A stretch of DNA of 64,000 bases from Candidatus Brachythrix odensensis. GTDB lineage: Bacteria; Chloroflexota; Anaerolineae; J036; Brachytrichaceae. The notes under the pieces are model-generated. The model searched no databases, was not told where the DNA came from, and was given only the letters and a program-made list of their open reading frames with translations. Location of the stretch: NCBI GenBank assembly GCA_016714465.1, contig JADKDT010000003.1:248001-312000 (forward strand). Reading direction: 5' to 3'. A program made the translations under genes and the position numbers. Shown one piece after another: positions 7,984 through 16,793 of the stretch. Within the stretch, counting starts at the first letter, position 1. Each line of letters opens with the position of its first letter.

Positions 7984-9504
7984 ATGACCAGTCCAATCCT
8001 GGAGATGAAGAACATCACCAAGGAGTTCCCCGGCGTAAAAGCCTTGAACAATGTGAGTTTCAAGGTGGCCCAGGGGGAGATTCACTGTCTTGTCGGCGAG
8101 AATGGCGCCGGCAAATCTACCCTGATGAAGGTGCTCAGCGGCGTTTATCCGCACGGCACCTATACCGGCGACATCCTGTACAACGGCCAGGCCCAACAAT
8201 TCCGGGGCATCGCCGACAGCGACAAGGCCGGCCTCGCCATCATCTATCAGGAGTTGGCCCTCGTCCCGGAGATGTCGGTCTACGAAAACATCTTTCTGGG
8301 CAACGAGATTCGGAATGGCTTCCTCGTCAATTGGAACGAGACCATCAAGCGAGCCAGCGAGATGCTTAAGAAGGTCGGGTTGACGGTCAACCCGGCGACC
8401 AAGGTCAAGGACCTGAGTGTTGGCAAACAGCAGTTGATCGAGATCGCCAAGGCCCTCAGCCGGGATGTGAAACTGCTCATCCTGGATGAGCCGACCGCGG
8501 CGCTCAACGAGGTCGAGAGCGATAACCTGCTCGCTCTGCTGCGCGGCCTGCGCGATCACGGTGTCACGTGCATTCTGATCTCGCACAAGCTTCGGGAAGT
8601 CTTTGCGATCGCCGATTCGGTCACGGTCCTGCGGGACGGCCAGACGATCATCACCCTGGACGCCAAGAAGGGCGAAGTCAGTGAAGCGGCGATCATCAAG
8701 CACATGGTCGGCCGCGAGATCGAGAACATCTATCCGCGCCGCGAAAAAATACCGCCAGGCGAGATTGTGCTGGAAGTGAAGGGCTGGACGGCCTTTGACA
8801 CGCTGCTGGGCCGGGATGTGCTCAAGGATGTCCGCTTCAATGTGCGCAAGGGCGAGATTGTTGGCTTTGCCGGTTTGATGGGCTCCGGCCGGACCGAGCT
8901 TGCCCACAGCATCTTCGGCAATCCGGACGGTTATCACCTCAAGGGCGAGCTTGCCATCAAGGGTAGAAAGGCGGTCTTTGGGCTGCCAGAGGATGCCATT
9001 CGGGCGGGCATCGCCTATGTCTCAGAGGATCGCAAGGGCGATGGGCTGATCCTGTCCCAGGACGTCAAGCAGAACATCTCAATTGCGAATCTGCGCGAGC
9101 TCGCCTCGCGCGGTGTCGTCAATGCCAACGCTGAGATCAAGATCGCGAACCAGTACAAGGGCTCGCTCAACATCAAGACCCCCAGCGTCGAGCAGAAGGT
9201 CGTCAACCTCAGCGGCGGCAACCAACAGAAGGTGTCGCTGGCAAAGTGGCTGTTTGTCAAGCCGAATGTCCTTATCCTTGACGAGCCCACCCGCGGCATC
9301 GACGTGGGCGCGAAGTTCGAGATCTACACGCTGATGACCGAGCTGGTGAAGCAGGGGATGAGCATCATGCTGATCTCGTCCGAGCTGCCCGAGGTGCTCG
9401 GGATGAGCGACCGTGTGTATGTCGTCGCCGCCGGCAGGATCGCCGGCGAGCTGCCGATCAGCGAAGCCACCCAGGAACGCGTCATGCAACTGGCCACCAA
9501 CTGA
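7984..9504 (+). CDS. gguA: Sugar ABC transporter ATP-binding protein, two ABC domains (GguA/XylG-like)
   Basis: Cytoplasmic energy-coupling subunit of the monosaccharide importer, 506 residues, the usual length for the RbsA/XylG/GguA family. The N-terminal ABC domain has Walker A GENGAGKST, Q-loop IIYQELALVPEMSV, signature LSVGKQQ, Walker B LLILDEPTAAL and H-loop ISHKL. The C-terminal half has the usual degenerate Walker A GLMGSGRTE, signature LSGGNQQK, Walker B LILDEPTRGIDVGAK and SSELPE in place of the H-loop. A purine-rich sequence GAGGAG precedes the start; an in-frame ATG at 7978 is not preferred over 7984. The permease follows after 11 nt. Its N-terminal domain is the closest relative in this window of the kinase-fused ABC domain. 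Confidence 0.93.
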   Translation: MTSPILEMKNITKEFPGVKALNNVSFKVAQGEIHCLVGENGAGKSTLMKVLSGVYPHGTYTGDILYNGQAQQFRGIADSDKAGLAIIYQELALVPEMSVYENIFLGNEIRNGFLVNWNETIKRASEMLKKVGLTVNPATKVKDLSVGKQQLIEIAKALSRDVKLLILDEPTAALNEVESDNLLALLRGLRDHGVTCILISHKLREVFAIADSVTVLRDGQTIITLDAKKGEVSEAAIIKHMVGREIENIYPRREKIPPGEIVLEVKGWTAFDTLLGRDVLKDVRFNVRKGEIVGFAGLMGSGRTELAHSIFGNPDGYHLKGELAIKGRKAVFGLPEDAIRAGIAYVSEDRKGDGLILSQDVKQNISIANLRELASRGVVNANAEIKIANQYKGSLNIKTPSVEQKVVNLSGGNQQKVSLAKWLFVKPNVLILDEPTRGIDVGAKFEIYTLMTELVKQGMSIMLISSELPEVLGMSDRVYVVAAGRIAGELPISEATQERVMQLATN

Positions 9505-9515
9505 CGAGGCGAATC

Positions 9516-10697
9516 ATGTTCTTTCAGAATCTTCAAAAAACGCTGCGCCAAAACATCCGCGAGTACGGCATGTACATCGCCTTGTTCGTGATCATGTTGA
9601 TCTTCACCATCACGACCGAGGGCGTCTTCATCTCCTCCCGCAACCTCAGCAATCTTCTCAATCAGACCGGCTACATCGCCGTGCTTGCCGTGGGCATGAC
9701 CCTGGTCATCGTCATCCGGCACATCGACCTGTCGGTGGGCTTTCTGGCCGGTTTCCTTGGCGCCATCGCCGCCGTCGCCCTGGTGCAGTGGAACCTTCCG
9801 GTCTTTGTCGTCATCCCGCTGGTGCTGGTCCTGGGCGCGATCGCCGGGCTGATCACGGCCTTGCCGGTGGCCCAACTCGGCATTCCATCGTTTGTGGCCT
9901 CGCTGGCCGGCTGGCTGATCTATCGCGGCCTGCTGCTGCTCGTCACCGAGGGCACCGGCACGATCATCATCCCGGACGCGACCTTCAACGCCCTGGGAAA
10001 CAGCTACATCCCGGACCTGCCCGAGATGGCCTTTCTGCCCGGTGTGCACAAGATCACCCTGCTGCTTGGCCTGATCGGGATTGTCTTCTTCATCCTGGGC
10101 CAGGTCAATGATCGCAAGCAAAAACAGGCTTACAACTTCGAGATCCTGCCGATGGATCTGTTCATCCTCAAGCTGGTGTTTGTGTCCGCGATCGTGGGCG
10201 CGATTACCTGGGTCCTGTCGGGCTACAACGGTCTGTCGTGGACGGTCGTCATTGTCCTGATCGTGCTGGCGATATACCACTTCATCACGACCCAGACCGT
10301 GCTGGGCCGGCACATCTATGCGGTGGGCGGCAACCCCGAGGCGGCCGAATTGAGCGGCATCAATGTCAAGCGCATCATCTACGTGGTGTTTGGCTCGATG
10401 GGGATGTTGTCGGCGTTGTCCGGCATTCTGTTCACCGCCCGGCTGCAATCGGCGACGACGACGGCGGGGACCCTGTTCGAACTGGACGCCATTGCGGCGG
10501 CCTATGTCGGCGGCGTGTCGGCGGCCGGCGGGGTGGGCAAGGTGATTGGTTCGATCATCGGCGCGCTGGTCATGCTCTCGCTCACCAGCGGGATGAACCT
10601 GATGGGGATCGGGATTGCGTATCAGTACGTTGTGCGCGGCCTGGTCCTCGTCGCGGCGGTGATCTTCGACGTGACGACCCGCGGCAAGGGCCGCTAG
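9516..10697 (+). CDS. gguB: Sugar ABC transporter permease (GguB/XylH-like)
   Basis: Integral membrane channel subunit, 393 residues, with about ten hydrophobic segments. The BPD_transp_2 family pattern is clear: AVGMTLVIVIRHIDLSVG in the first third, LGIPSFVASLAGWLIYRG, GRHIYAVGGNPEAAELSGI as the cytoplasmic coupling region, and AAYVGGVSAAGGVGKVIGS near the C-terminus. The length matches XylH/GguB and exceeds RbsC. A GAGG ribosome binding site lies 7 nt before the ATG. It completes the binding protein-ATPase-permease operon, which ends with two hairpins. Confidence 0.93.
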   Translation: MFFQNLQKTLRQNIREYGMYIALFVIMLIFTITTEGVFISSRNLSNLLNQTGYIAVLAVGMTLVIVIRHIDLSVGFLAGFLGAIAAVALVQWNLPVFVVIPLVLVLGAIAGLITALPVAQLGIPSFVASLAGWLIYRGLLLLVTEGTGTIIIPDATFNALGNSYIPDLPEMAFLPGVHKITLLLGLIGIVFFILGQVNDRKQKQAYNFEILPMDLFILKLVFVSAIVGAITWVLSGYNGLSWTVVIVLIVLAIYHFITTQTVLGRHIYAVGGNPEAAELSGINVKRIIYVVFGSMGMLSALSGILFTARLQSATTTAGTLFELDAIAAAYVGGVSAAGGVGKVIGSIIGALVMLSLTSGMNLMGIGIAYQYVVRGLVLVAAVIFDVTTRGKGR

Positions 10698-10720
10698 TCG
10701 CCTCCTGGACTCCGACGAGA

Positions 10721-10751
10721 ATGCCACCCCCGGCCTGGCCGGGGGTGGCAT
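10721..10751. terminator. 14-bp hairpin after the sugar permease gene
   Basis: Arms 10721-10734 and 10738-10751 pair perfectly around a 3-nt loop, 24 nt after the permease stop. The stem is very GC-rich and the downstream sequence is TCTTCATTT, only weakly T-rich. Likely transcription end of the sugar importer operon. Confidence 0.65.
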
Positions 10752-10786
10752 CTTCATTTCCACTGGAAGGCATCCTGAAAATGATG

Positions 10787-10833
10787 GGCGAGATCACGAT
10801 CCCCGCTCGAAGAGCGGGGATCGTGATCTCGCC
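10787..10833. repeat. GAA-loop hairpin, 22-bp perfect arms (family member 2)
   Basis: Arms 10787-10808 and 10812-10833 are exact reverse complements with a GAA loop. The outer arm GGCGAGAT...ATCTCGCC is shared with the member at 45381. It lies between the end of the sugar permease gene and the end of the convergent gene at 10854. TTTTT follows on the plus strand at 10839-10843, so it could terminate transcription from the left. Confidence 0.8.
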
Positions 10834-10853
10834 GAAGTCTTTTTCGATCGCTT

Positions 10854-11372
10854 CTATGCTTCCTTGTCCGGGTAGTCCAATTTGTACTTGCTCCTGAGGG
10901 TCTTGAGCACTTTGGCGACAAGCTCGGGATTCCAGTCTTGGAAGACATTCGACCTTGCCGAGCCGAAGCTCAGTTCATCGACCTTGATCGCGGTGATCAT
11001 GGGATTTGCAAAGTTGATTTGCACGGGCGCATTGACCGTGCCGAGCAACAGGATGTTCGCGCGGCGCTCGGCCACCGCGCCCATGGTGATCGCTGCAATG
11101 GACTGCCCCATATTCGACATCACCGTCGTCTGAGGAGGATAGAGCGTCGCGTAGTTGATGAGCGTCGTCTGGCCCAACGTGAGCGAGAGGCCGAATACCA
11201 ACTCCGCGATGGGCGAATTACCTTGATAGTAGGCGACTCCACTGCTCGCGGTGATGATGTAGTAGCCGGCATTGACCGTCAATCGGGCAATTTCGGTGCT
11301 GTACTGACCGCGTTTCAGGGCGACCACGTTGGTCGCAGGATAAGTCGATCGCGTGCTGATTCCGATAGTCAT
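10854..11372 (-). CDS. Unrecognised protein, about 172 residues
   Basis: I do not recognise a family. The start MTIGISTRSTYPATNVV at 11372 is chosen over an upstream ATG because AAGGAGAA stands 4 nt before it. The protein has no signal peptide. The central part is mildly hydrophobic and rich in Thr, Ala, Ile and Gly (GYYIITASSGVAYYQG, INYATLYPPQTTVMSNMG), more like a beta-rich domain than membrane helices. It ends in a charged tail (KTLRSKYKLDYPDKEA). Its GC content looks lower than that of its neighbours. Large hairpins flank it on both sides, so it may be a stand-alone transcription unit. No function is proposed. Confidence 0.7.
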   Translation of the reverse strand: MTIGISTRSTYPATNVVALKRGQYSTEIARLTVNAGYYIITASSGVAYYQGNSPIAELVFGLSLTLGQTTLINYATLYPPQTTVMSNMGQSIAAITMGAVAERRANILLLGTVNAPVQINFANPMITAIKVDELSFGSARSNVFQDWNPELVAKVLKTLRSKYKLDYPDKEA

Positions 11373-11456
11373 TTTGTTCTCCTTGTGTATGGATGGTCGC
11401 AAGGAGAATGCAGACTGCGGCCAAATATCACGCGTTATCGGGCAAACGGTGTTTGG

Positions 11457-11546
11457 AACTCCTGACAGAACCTGTTTTCGGAGGCGATATCCCCCCCGCT
11501 TCGCCGGGGGGGATATCGCCTCCGAAAACAGGTTCTGTCAGGAGTT
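11457..11546. repeat. Giant 41-bp perfect hairpin
   Basis: Arms 11457-11497 and 11506-11546 are exact reverse complements over 41 bp. The 8-nt loop is GCTTCGCC, whose complement contains the GCGAAGC core of the GAA-loop family. It sits 24 nt beyond the stop of the minus-strand membrane-protein gene and 85 nt upstream of the next minus-strand gene. It is about twice as long as the other family members. Confidence 0.8.
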
Positions 11547-11569
11547 CTTAGGCAAGCAGGCCCGCCCCA

Positions 11570-12085
11570 TCACCCCGGCCAGGTCATCCCGATCACGGCG
11601 ATGACCATCAAGGTCGTGCTGATGATGCTTCCCTGACGGAGTACGCCCTGCAGCCGGCCCATCTCTGCCAGGTCGGCCGCGGCGGGCGGGCCGCCGGCTT
11701 TGGCCATCCGCGCCCCGACGGCCGTGATTTTGGCGGAGGCCCGGCCTTGCATCGCCCCGCCCACCGCCCCCGCGGCGATCCCGGCAATCGCGCCGATGGT
11801 CAGCGGCAGACGCTGCCCAAACATGATCTGGGTTGAGCCGCCGGTGATGGGACCGTACAGGATCAGGCCGGCCAGGATCGTCACCCAGGCCGCGGCTGTG
11901 ATGGCCAGGCTGAAGCGGGTCCCGCCCAGCAGGCGCTGCATGAACTTGCCGCCCTCGGCGCCCAGCGAACGGATCGTGGGCTCGAGGAAGAACAGCATGA
12001 ACAGGCTTGTGCCGACCCAGAAGATGGCGGCGGCGATATGAACGAAGCGGAGGAAAGGAAATAGGATTGCCATAGCAGATGTCAT
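11570..12085 (-). CDS. Small integral membrane protein (CopD/DUF2269-like)
   Basis: About 171 residues from the start at 12085 (MTSAMAILFPFLRFVHIAAA); ATG 12073 is the alternative, and a longer ORF to 12202 adds an unlikely arginine-rich leader. It has four hydrophobic segments: FLRFVHIAAAIFWVGTSLFM, an ITAAAWVTILAGLILYG stretch, PLTIGAIAGIAAGAVGGAM, and a C-terminal TTLMVIAVIGMTW. The FVHIAAAIFWVG motif, with His near the start of the first helix, resembles CopD-like and DUF2269 membrane proteins, some of which bind haem. That similarity is from memory only, and the function is unknown. The gene is transcribed toward the giant hairpin. Confidence 0.6.
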   Translation of the reverse strand: MTSAMAILFPFLRFVHIAAAIFWVGTSLFMLFFLEPTIRSLGAEGGKFMQRLLGGTRFSLAITAAAWVTILAGLILYGPITGGSTQIMFGQRLPLTIGAIAGIAAGAVGGAMQGRASAKITAVGARMAKAGGPPAAADLAEMGRLQGVLRQGSIISTTLMVIAVIGMTWPG

Positions 12086-12946
12086 AGGCGGATACCGTGA
12101 CGAGATCGTGAAAACGAGGCGCCGGAATCGAGCTCCCCGCCCCGGCCTACGCCGCGGGCACGCGGACTGCAGGGGACGGGCTGGGGTGGTGTGGCCCTCC
12201 AACGTTTGTCATCCTGAGCGCGGCACACCGAGCTGATGCATCAAGATGCGTAACTGCCGCGCGAAGGACCCCAATGACGTACAACGGAATGAAACGTGAA
12301 TCGGCAACAACACGCGTGTGCCGATTCACCCATGCCCAGGGTGAGGTCACAGGGGTCCTTCGCTCGCCCCCAACGCTCGTCCCGCCTGAGACTCTGTGGG
12401 GCTCGCTCAGGATGACAAGAAGTAGAAGGTCATGCTGAGCGCGCCCATCGAACCGCGGCACGCCCTTCCGCTCCGCACGCGCCTGCCCGAGCGCTATGGC
12501 CCGGCTGCTCAGAAACCAAGCCCGCTATCCAACTGCGGAAGCATCCTGAGCGGAGGGCGGCGGCTGGGATGAGCTTGGCTCTGGCCGTACCAGCCGCCCG
12601 AAGTCGAAGGACGCTTCCGCTGACGAGTCGAATGCAGGCGCCCTTCGACTGCGCTCAGGGGGCCTCCTTCGACTGCGCGCATCGGCGCGCCTGCGGGTCG
12701 GCGCTCGAGCGTGCGCCGATGCGCTCCGCTCAGGATGCCTGCTCTTTTTGTGTGCGCTGCCGCGCACACGCCGTTTCTTGCCGCCCTTTCCGCTGAAGGC
12801 GGTCCGTAACTCAGGGTGACAAGCGGCCCCGCGTGTTCTGGCTGCCCTTTCCCCTGCAAGCGGTCCCGAACTCAGGATGACAAGGGCGGGGTGCGTGCGC
12901 CCTTCGCCTAACGTAACGGAACAACTCTTCGCCATAGAGGGCAACC
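12086..12946. repeat. Repeat-rich non-coding stretch with degenerate TCATCCTGAGC / GCGAAGGAC copies
   Basis: About 860 bp without a convincing gene. Near-copies of TTGTCATCCTGAGCG or its complement CTCAGGATGACAA occur near 12207, 12408, 12432, 12541, 12726, 12806 and 12871. The partner motif GCGAAGGACC or GGTCCTTCGC occurs near 12263, 12355, 12602, 12641 and 12665. Open frames here are short and arginine/serine-rich, as expected of GC-rich non-coding DNA. It looks like a cluster of small palindromic repeats that have decayed and inserted into one another. Confidence 0.55.
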
Positions 12947-15900
12947 CTAGTTCCGCAGTAGCTGGGGCAGGAACGTCACCCGCCCCTGCATGACCAGCGC
13001 CGCGAAGTCATCGCCATAGACGGGGGCCAGGCGCTTGCCGCTGGTCCAGGGCCGCGCCGGTCACGGCGGAGAACACGCCGCTCCGTGAGGCTGCTGTCAG
13101 GAAAGTGAAGGTGTTGCCATTCACGGGCGCGGGCGTTGACCAGCGTGACGTTCAGCGTGCCGCTCAGGATGGCGTCCCCGCCCACGCTGAGCGTGTCGTA
13201 GCTCGTCTCGGGCGTCGTGCCGCCTAGCTCGATGTCCAGGCTGCCCGCCGGTAACTGGGTGTAGTGCTTGCCCACGCTCAGCGCCCCCGCCGAGTTTCCG
13301 GGCGCGACTCGCGCGGCGTTGGTCAGGTTGCCATTCAGCGCGCCTGCGCCGCGCAGCGCGCCGCCCAACAGCCAAGCTTCCGGCACACTCAATGTGCCAT
13401 TCAGGGTGGTCAGCCCGGCGGTCTGGGTGAGCGCCGGCAACGCTGAGCTGGGCGGCGGTGATGGAGATGGTGCCCGCGTTTGTCAGAGGCTCGCCCGAAG
13501 CTGGCATCCGCCAGCACGTTGATCACGCCGTGTTGTGGTGGATGAGACCGGTCGCGCTGACTTCCAGGCTCGCGCCGACGTTGAGGGTGCCCTGGTTGAT
13601 GAGCCCTGCCTCGACGCGAAACGTTGGCGATGTGGGCAAGGCTCGGCATCGCGCCGCCCCCTGGCGCCAGCACGTTCAAGGTCCCCGACGGCGCATTGTT
13701 CAGCGCGCCGGCCTGGATCCAGATGGCCTGGCCTCGCGGCAGCGGCTGCAGCGCGCTGGTCGGCGTGAGCGCGCTGTTGAAGTTGATCACCCCGGCGTTG
13801 CTGAACTCGCCCCCGATGTTCAGGTCGTTGTTGAGGTTGATCGTGCCGGTGTTGGTGTGGGTGCTGCCGGGCTGGGTGAGGACCATCGTCGCGTTGACGT
13901 TGAGCGTGCCCTGGTTGAGCAACTGGGCCTCGACCACCGCGTGTTGCAGGGCGTTGATCGTCCCGCCCGGGCCGTTGGCCAGCAACCCGGAGTGGCCGAT
14001 AACGCGGAAGCCCTGGGCCGGCGCGCTGGGGGCGTTGAGCGTGGCCGAGCCGAAGTTCATCACCCCGGCGTTGCTGAACTCACCCCCGATCTCCAGGTCG
14101 TTATGCAGGTTGATCGTGCCGGTGTTGGTGTGGGTGCTGCCCGCCTGGGTGAGGACCATCGTGGCGTTGACGTTGAGCGTGCCCTGGTTGGCGAGCTGCG
14201 CCTCGACCACCGCGTGTTGCAGGGCGTTGATCGTCCCGCCCGGGCCGTTGGCCAGCAGCCCGGACTGGCCGATAACGCGGAAGGTCTGGGCCGGGGCGCT
14301 GGGCGCGTTGAGCGTGGCCGTGCCGAAGTTGATCACCCCGGCGTTGCTGAACTCCCCGCCGATGTTCAGGTCGTTGTTGAGGTTGATCGTGCCGGTATTG
14401 GTGTGGGTGCTGCCGGACTGGGTGAGGACCATCGTCGCATTGACGTTGAGCGTGCCCTGGTTGAGCAGCTGCGCCTCCACAACCGCGTGTTGCAGGGCGT
14501 TGATCGTCCCGCCCGGGCCGTTTGCCAGCAGCCCGGACTGGCCGATAACGCGGAAGGTCTGGGCCGGGGCAGCGGGGCCGTTGAACGTGGCGCTGCCGAA
14601 GTTCATCACCCCGTTGTTGCTGAACGCACCCCCGATCTCCAGGTCGTTGTTGAGGTTGATCGTGCCGGTGTTGGTGTGGGTGCTGCCGGCCTGGGTGAGG
14701 ACCATCGTGGCGTTGACGTTCAGGGTGCCCTGGTTCGCGAGTTGGGCTTCGATCCTGACGCCGTCGATCGCGCTGGCGTGGATGTTGAGGGTGCCTGACG
14801 GCCCATTGTTCAGCGCATTGGAATGGAACCAGGCCCCGCGCCCGCGGCAAAGGCTGCAGGGCAGCGCCCGAGGCGACCAGGCCGTTGAAGTTGATTGTCC
14901 CGTCGTTGTTCAGGCTTTCGGGCGTGGACAGAAAGCCGTCGTTGATCTGAATGACCCCGGCGTTGCTATGCACGGCCCCGGGATAGGTCACGGTCAATTC
15001 GTCCGATACATTGAGTGTGCCGTGGTTGCGCAGCTCGCCGTTGATCCGGTAGCGATTGATCGACATGGGCCTGGGCGCGCCAGCCTTGGCCGACAGCACG
15101 CCGGGGCCGGCGTTGATGTTCCCGCCCGGGCCGTTGGTGATACTGCGCGCATCCCACAGGCCGCCTTCGCCAGGGCCTGCCCATGGCGCCCCAGGACGCT
15201 CGGTCACTTCCGCGGGGCTCGTCCCACTGAAGTTGAAAACGCCGAGGTTGACGAAGTCGCTGTTGGCGGCATCCAGGAACCCGCCTGCCAGATTGATGGT
15301 GCCCGTGTTGGTGTGGACAACATCCGTTGTGGTCAGGATCGTCGCCCCGTCCAGATTGAAGACGCCCTGATTGATGACCTGCCCGCCAAAGACCGCTCGG
15401 GCCTGGCTCAGGGCCACGTTGATCTGCCCGCCAGGGCGGTTTGTCAGCATCGGGGCGCTGATCAGCCACTCCCAGTTGGACAGGGCCGAGGTCGAGGTCA
15501 ACACCAGCGCCCCGCTGTTCGAGATCTCGCCGTTCACCCGCAGGCGGACCAGCTCGCCATCCGCGCCCGGCGCGAAGCGCAGGGTCGACCCGGCCGCCGT
15601 CAGCAGCTTCCCGCCAATGGTGTTGGAGAGGACCAGGGTCGTCTGCCCGCGATTGTCGACACCGTCGGCCACGCTGGTGTTGGACAGGCGCAATAGATGG
15701 CGGTTCACCAGGGCCCGGCCCGTCACCTGGACCATGTCGAGTTGCAGATCGCCACCGAAGAAGATATCGTCGCTCGCCAGGGCCAGCTCCGCCCCGTTTC
15801 GCAGAGCCATCGCCCCGGTCCCGGTCAGGAGGCCGCCCTGCATGACCAGCTTGCCGCCTTCCATCAGAAAGGCGGGGGGCGGGTTGAGGCCCGAGCTGCG

Positions 15901-16704
15901 GGTCAGGGCCACCGTCCCGCTGAGCACGACCTGCTGGCTGCCATTCCCCTTGAAGATCAGGGATGATTCGCCTTCGACCGCGATGTGCCCGGTGCTGGTG
16001 TGGGTGCCCGTGGGCGATTCGATGCTGAGGTTGGCCAACACATGCATCAGGCCCTGGTTGTCGACCTGGCCCTTGATCACCCACGGGTTGCCGGACAGGG
16101 GCGCGGCGTTGGCGACCAGCGACCCGCCCGGCCGGATGGTGAGTTGGGCGTCATTGCCGAGCATCAGGGTGGGGGTGGCGGCGGTCAGCCCGCTCAAGTC
16201 CAATTTCCCCTCGATCAACACGGCCCCCGTGAAGCGGGCGGCGCTGCCATCGAATCCGGGCGCCAGCTTGAGCCGGGACGCCGGCAGCGAGCGGATGGTT
16301 CCGCTGATCAGGGCGTCGCCGCTGAGGGTGGCGAAGCCAGCCGCCCCGATCGTCATCACCGCGCCTGATTCGATCTCAAGCCCGCGAAAGGTCTGGGCGC
16401 TGCTCAGAATCGGAAAGCGGCTGGCACCGGTGGGCACCCGCACATCATCGAGGGTGCCGGGCAGCACGCCGACGCAGGCCCCGCCCCAGTTCGAGACGGT
16501 CTCCCAGGCCGCGTTGGTGGATCCGCTCCAGTCGCACTTGCCGCCGGCCGCTGGACGGTCGCCGTTAGCGGCCGGGTCCGGCAAGGCGGCTCGGGCAGGG
16601 GCAGGCGTGGCCAGAAAATGCGCAAAGGCGAGCGCAAGGCCGGTGCTCAGGAATAGCCCCCGCGCCAACAACGGCGCGTCCGCGTGTAATTTGATCGGCT
16701 GCAT
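12947..16704 (-). pseudogene. Large secreted repeat protein (adhesin/autotransporter passenger-like), several frameshifts
   Basis: The start at 16704 follows AGGAGG by 4 nt and begins MQPIKLHADAPLLARG, followed by a hydrophobic signal peptide ending near APARAALP. The region has a Cys-bearing segment (GGKCDWSGSTNAAWETVSNW) and then long beta-helix-like sequence rich in NQGTLNV, NSGAL and TNTGTINL motifs. Three complete 91-residue repeats follow. The C-terminal part carries GTLNGNLTN..., RVAPGNSAGALSVG and YDTLSVGGDAILSGTLNVTL, typical of passenger domains of autotransporter-like proteins. No outer-membrane barrel follows; it ends in FLPQLLRN at the TAG at 12947-12949. Breaks occur near 14835-14850, near 13620 and at least once within 13000-13130. 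The intact length would be about 1250 residues. Either a decayed gene or consensus errors. Confidence 0.7.
13770..14760 (-). repeat. Tandem 273-bp (91-codon) repeats in the surface protein
   Basis: The anchor GTGTTGCAGGGCGTTGATCG recurs (exactly or nearly) at 13941, 14214 and 14487, a constant 273-nt period, with a partial copy up to about 14760. Each unit encodes FRVIGQSGLLANGPGGTINA, a NQGTLNVNATMVLTQ segment and HTNTGTINLNNDL. The copies are highly similar in DNA and differ mainly at a few codons, so recent expansion or gene conversion is likely. Confidence 0.85.
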
Positions 16705-16793
16705 GTCGCCTCCTGGAATCCGCACTGTGAACCCGGGCAGTCTGCCCGCTGCCAGGTTTTAGCGCAAGCGTGTGACAGGATCGTGAAATGGGC

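Noticed and set aside
12509..12944. Minus-strand open frames in the repeat-rich gap
   Set aside because: Arginine/serine/proline-rich translations of GC-rich repeats, no start site or domain.
13941..14760. Possible CRISPR array because of regular spacing
   Set aside because: The period is 273 bp and the whole unit is repeated and coding; there are no short repeats with unique spacers.
13458..16762. Long plus-strand open frames opposite the repeat surface protein
   Set aside because: They mirror the 273-bp repeats in low-information Val/Gly/Arg or Pro/Ser/Arg composition; the minus strand has the signal peptide, ribosome binding site and beta-helix motifs.
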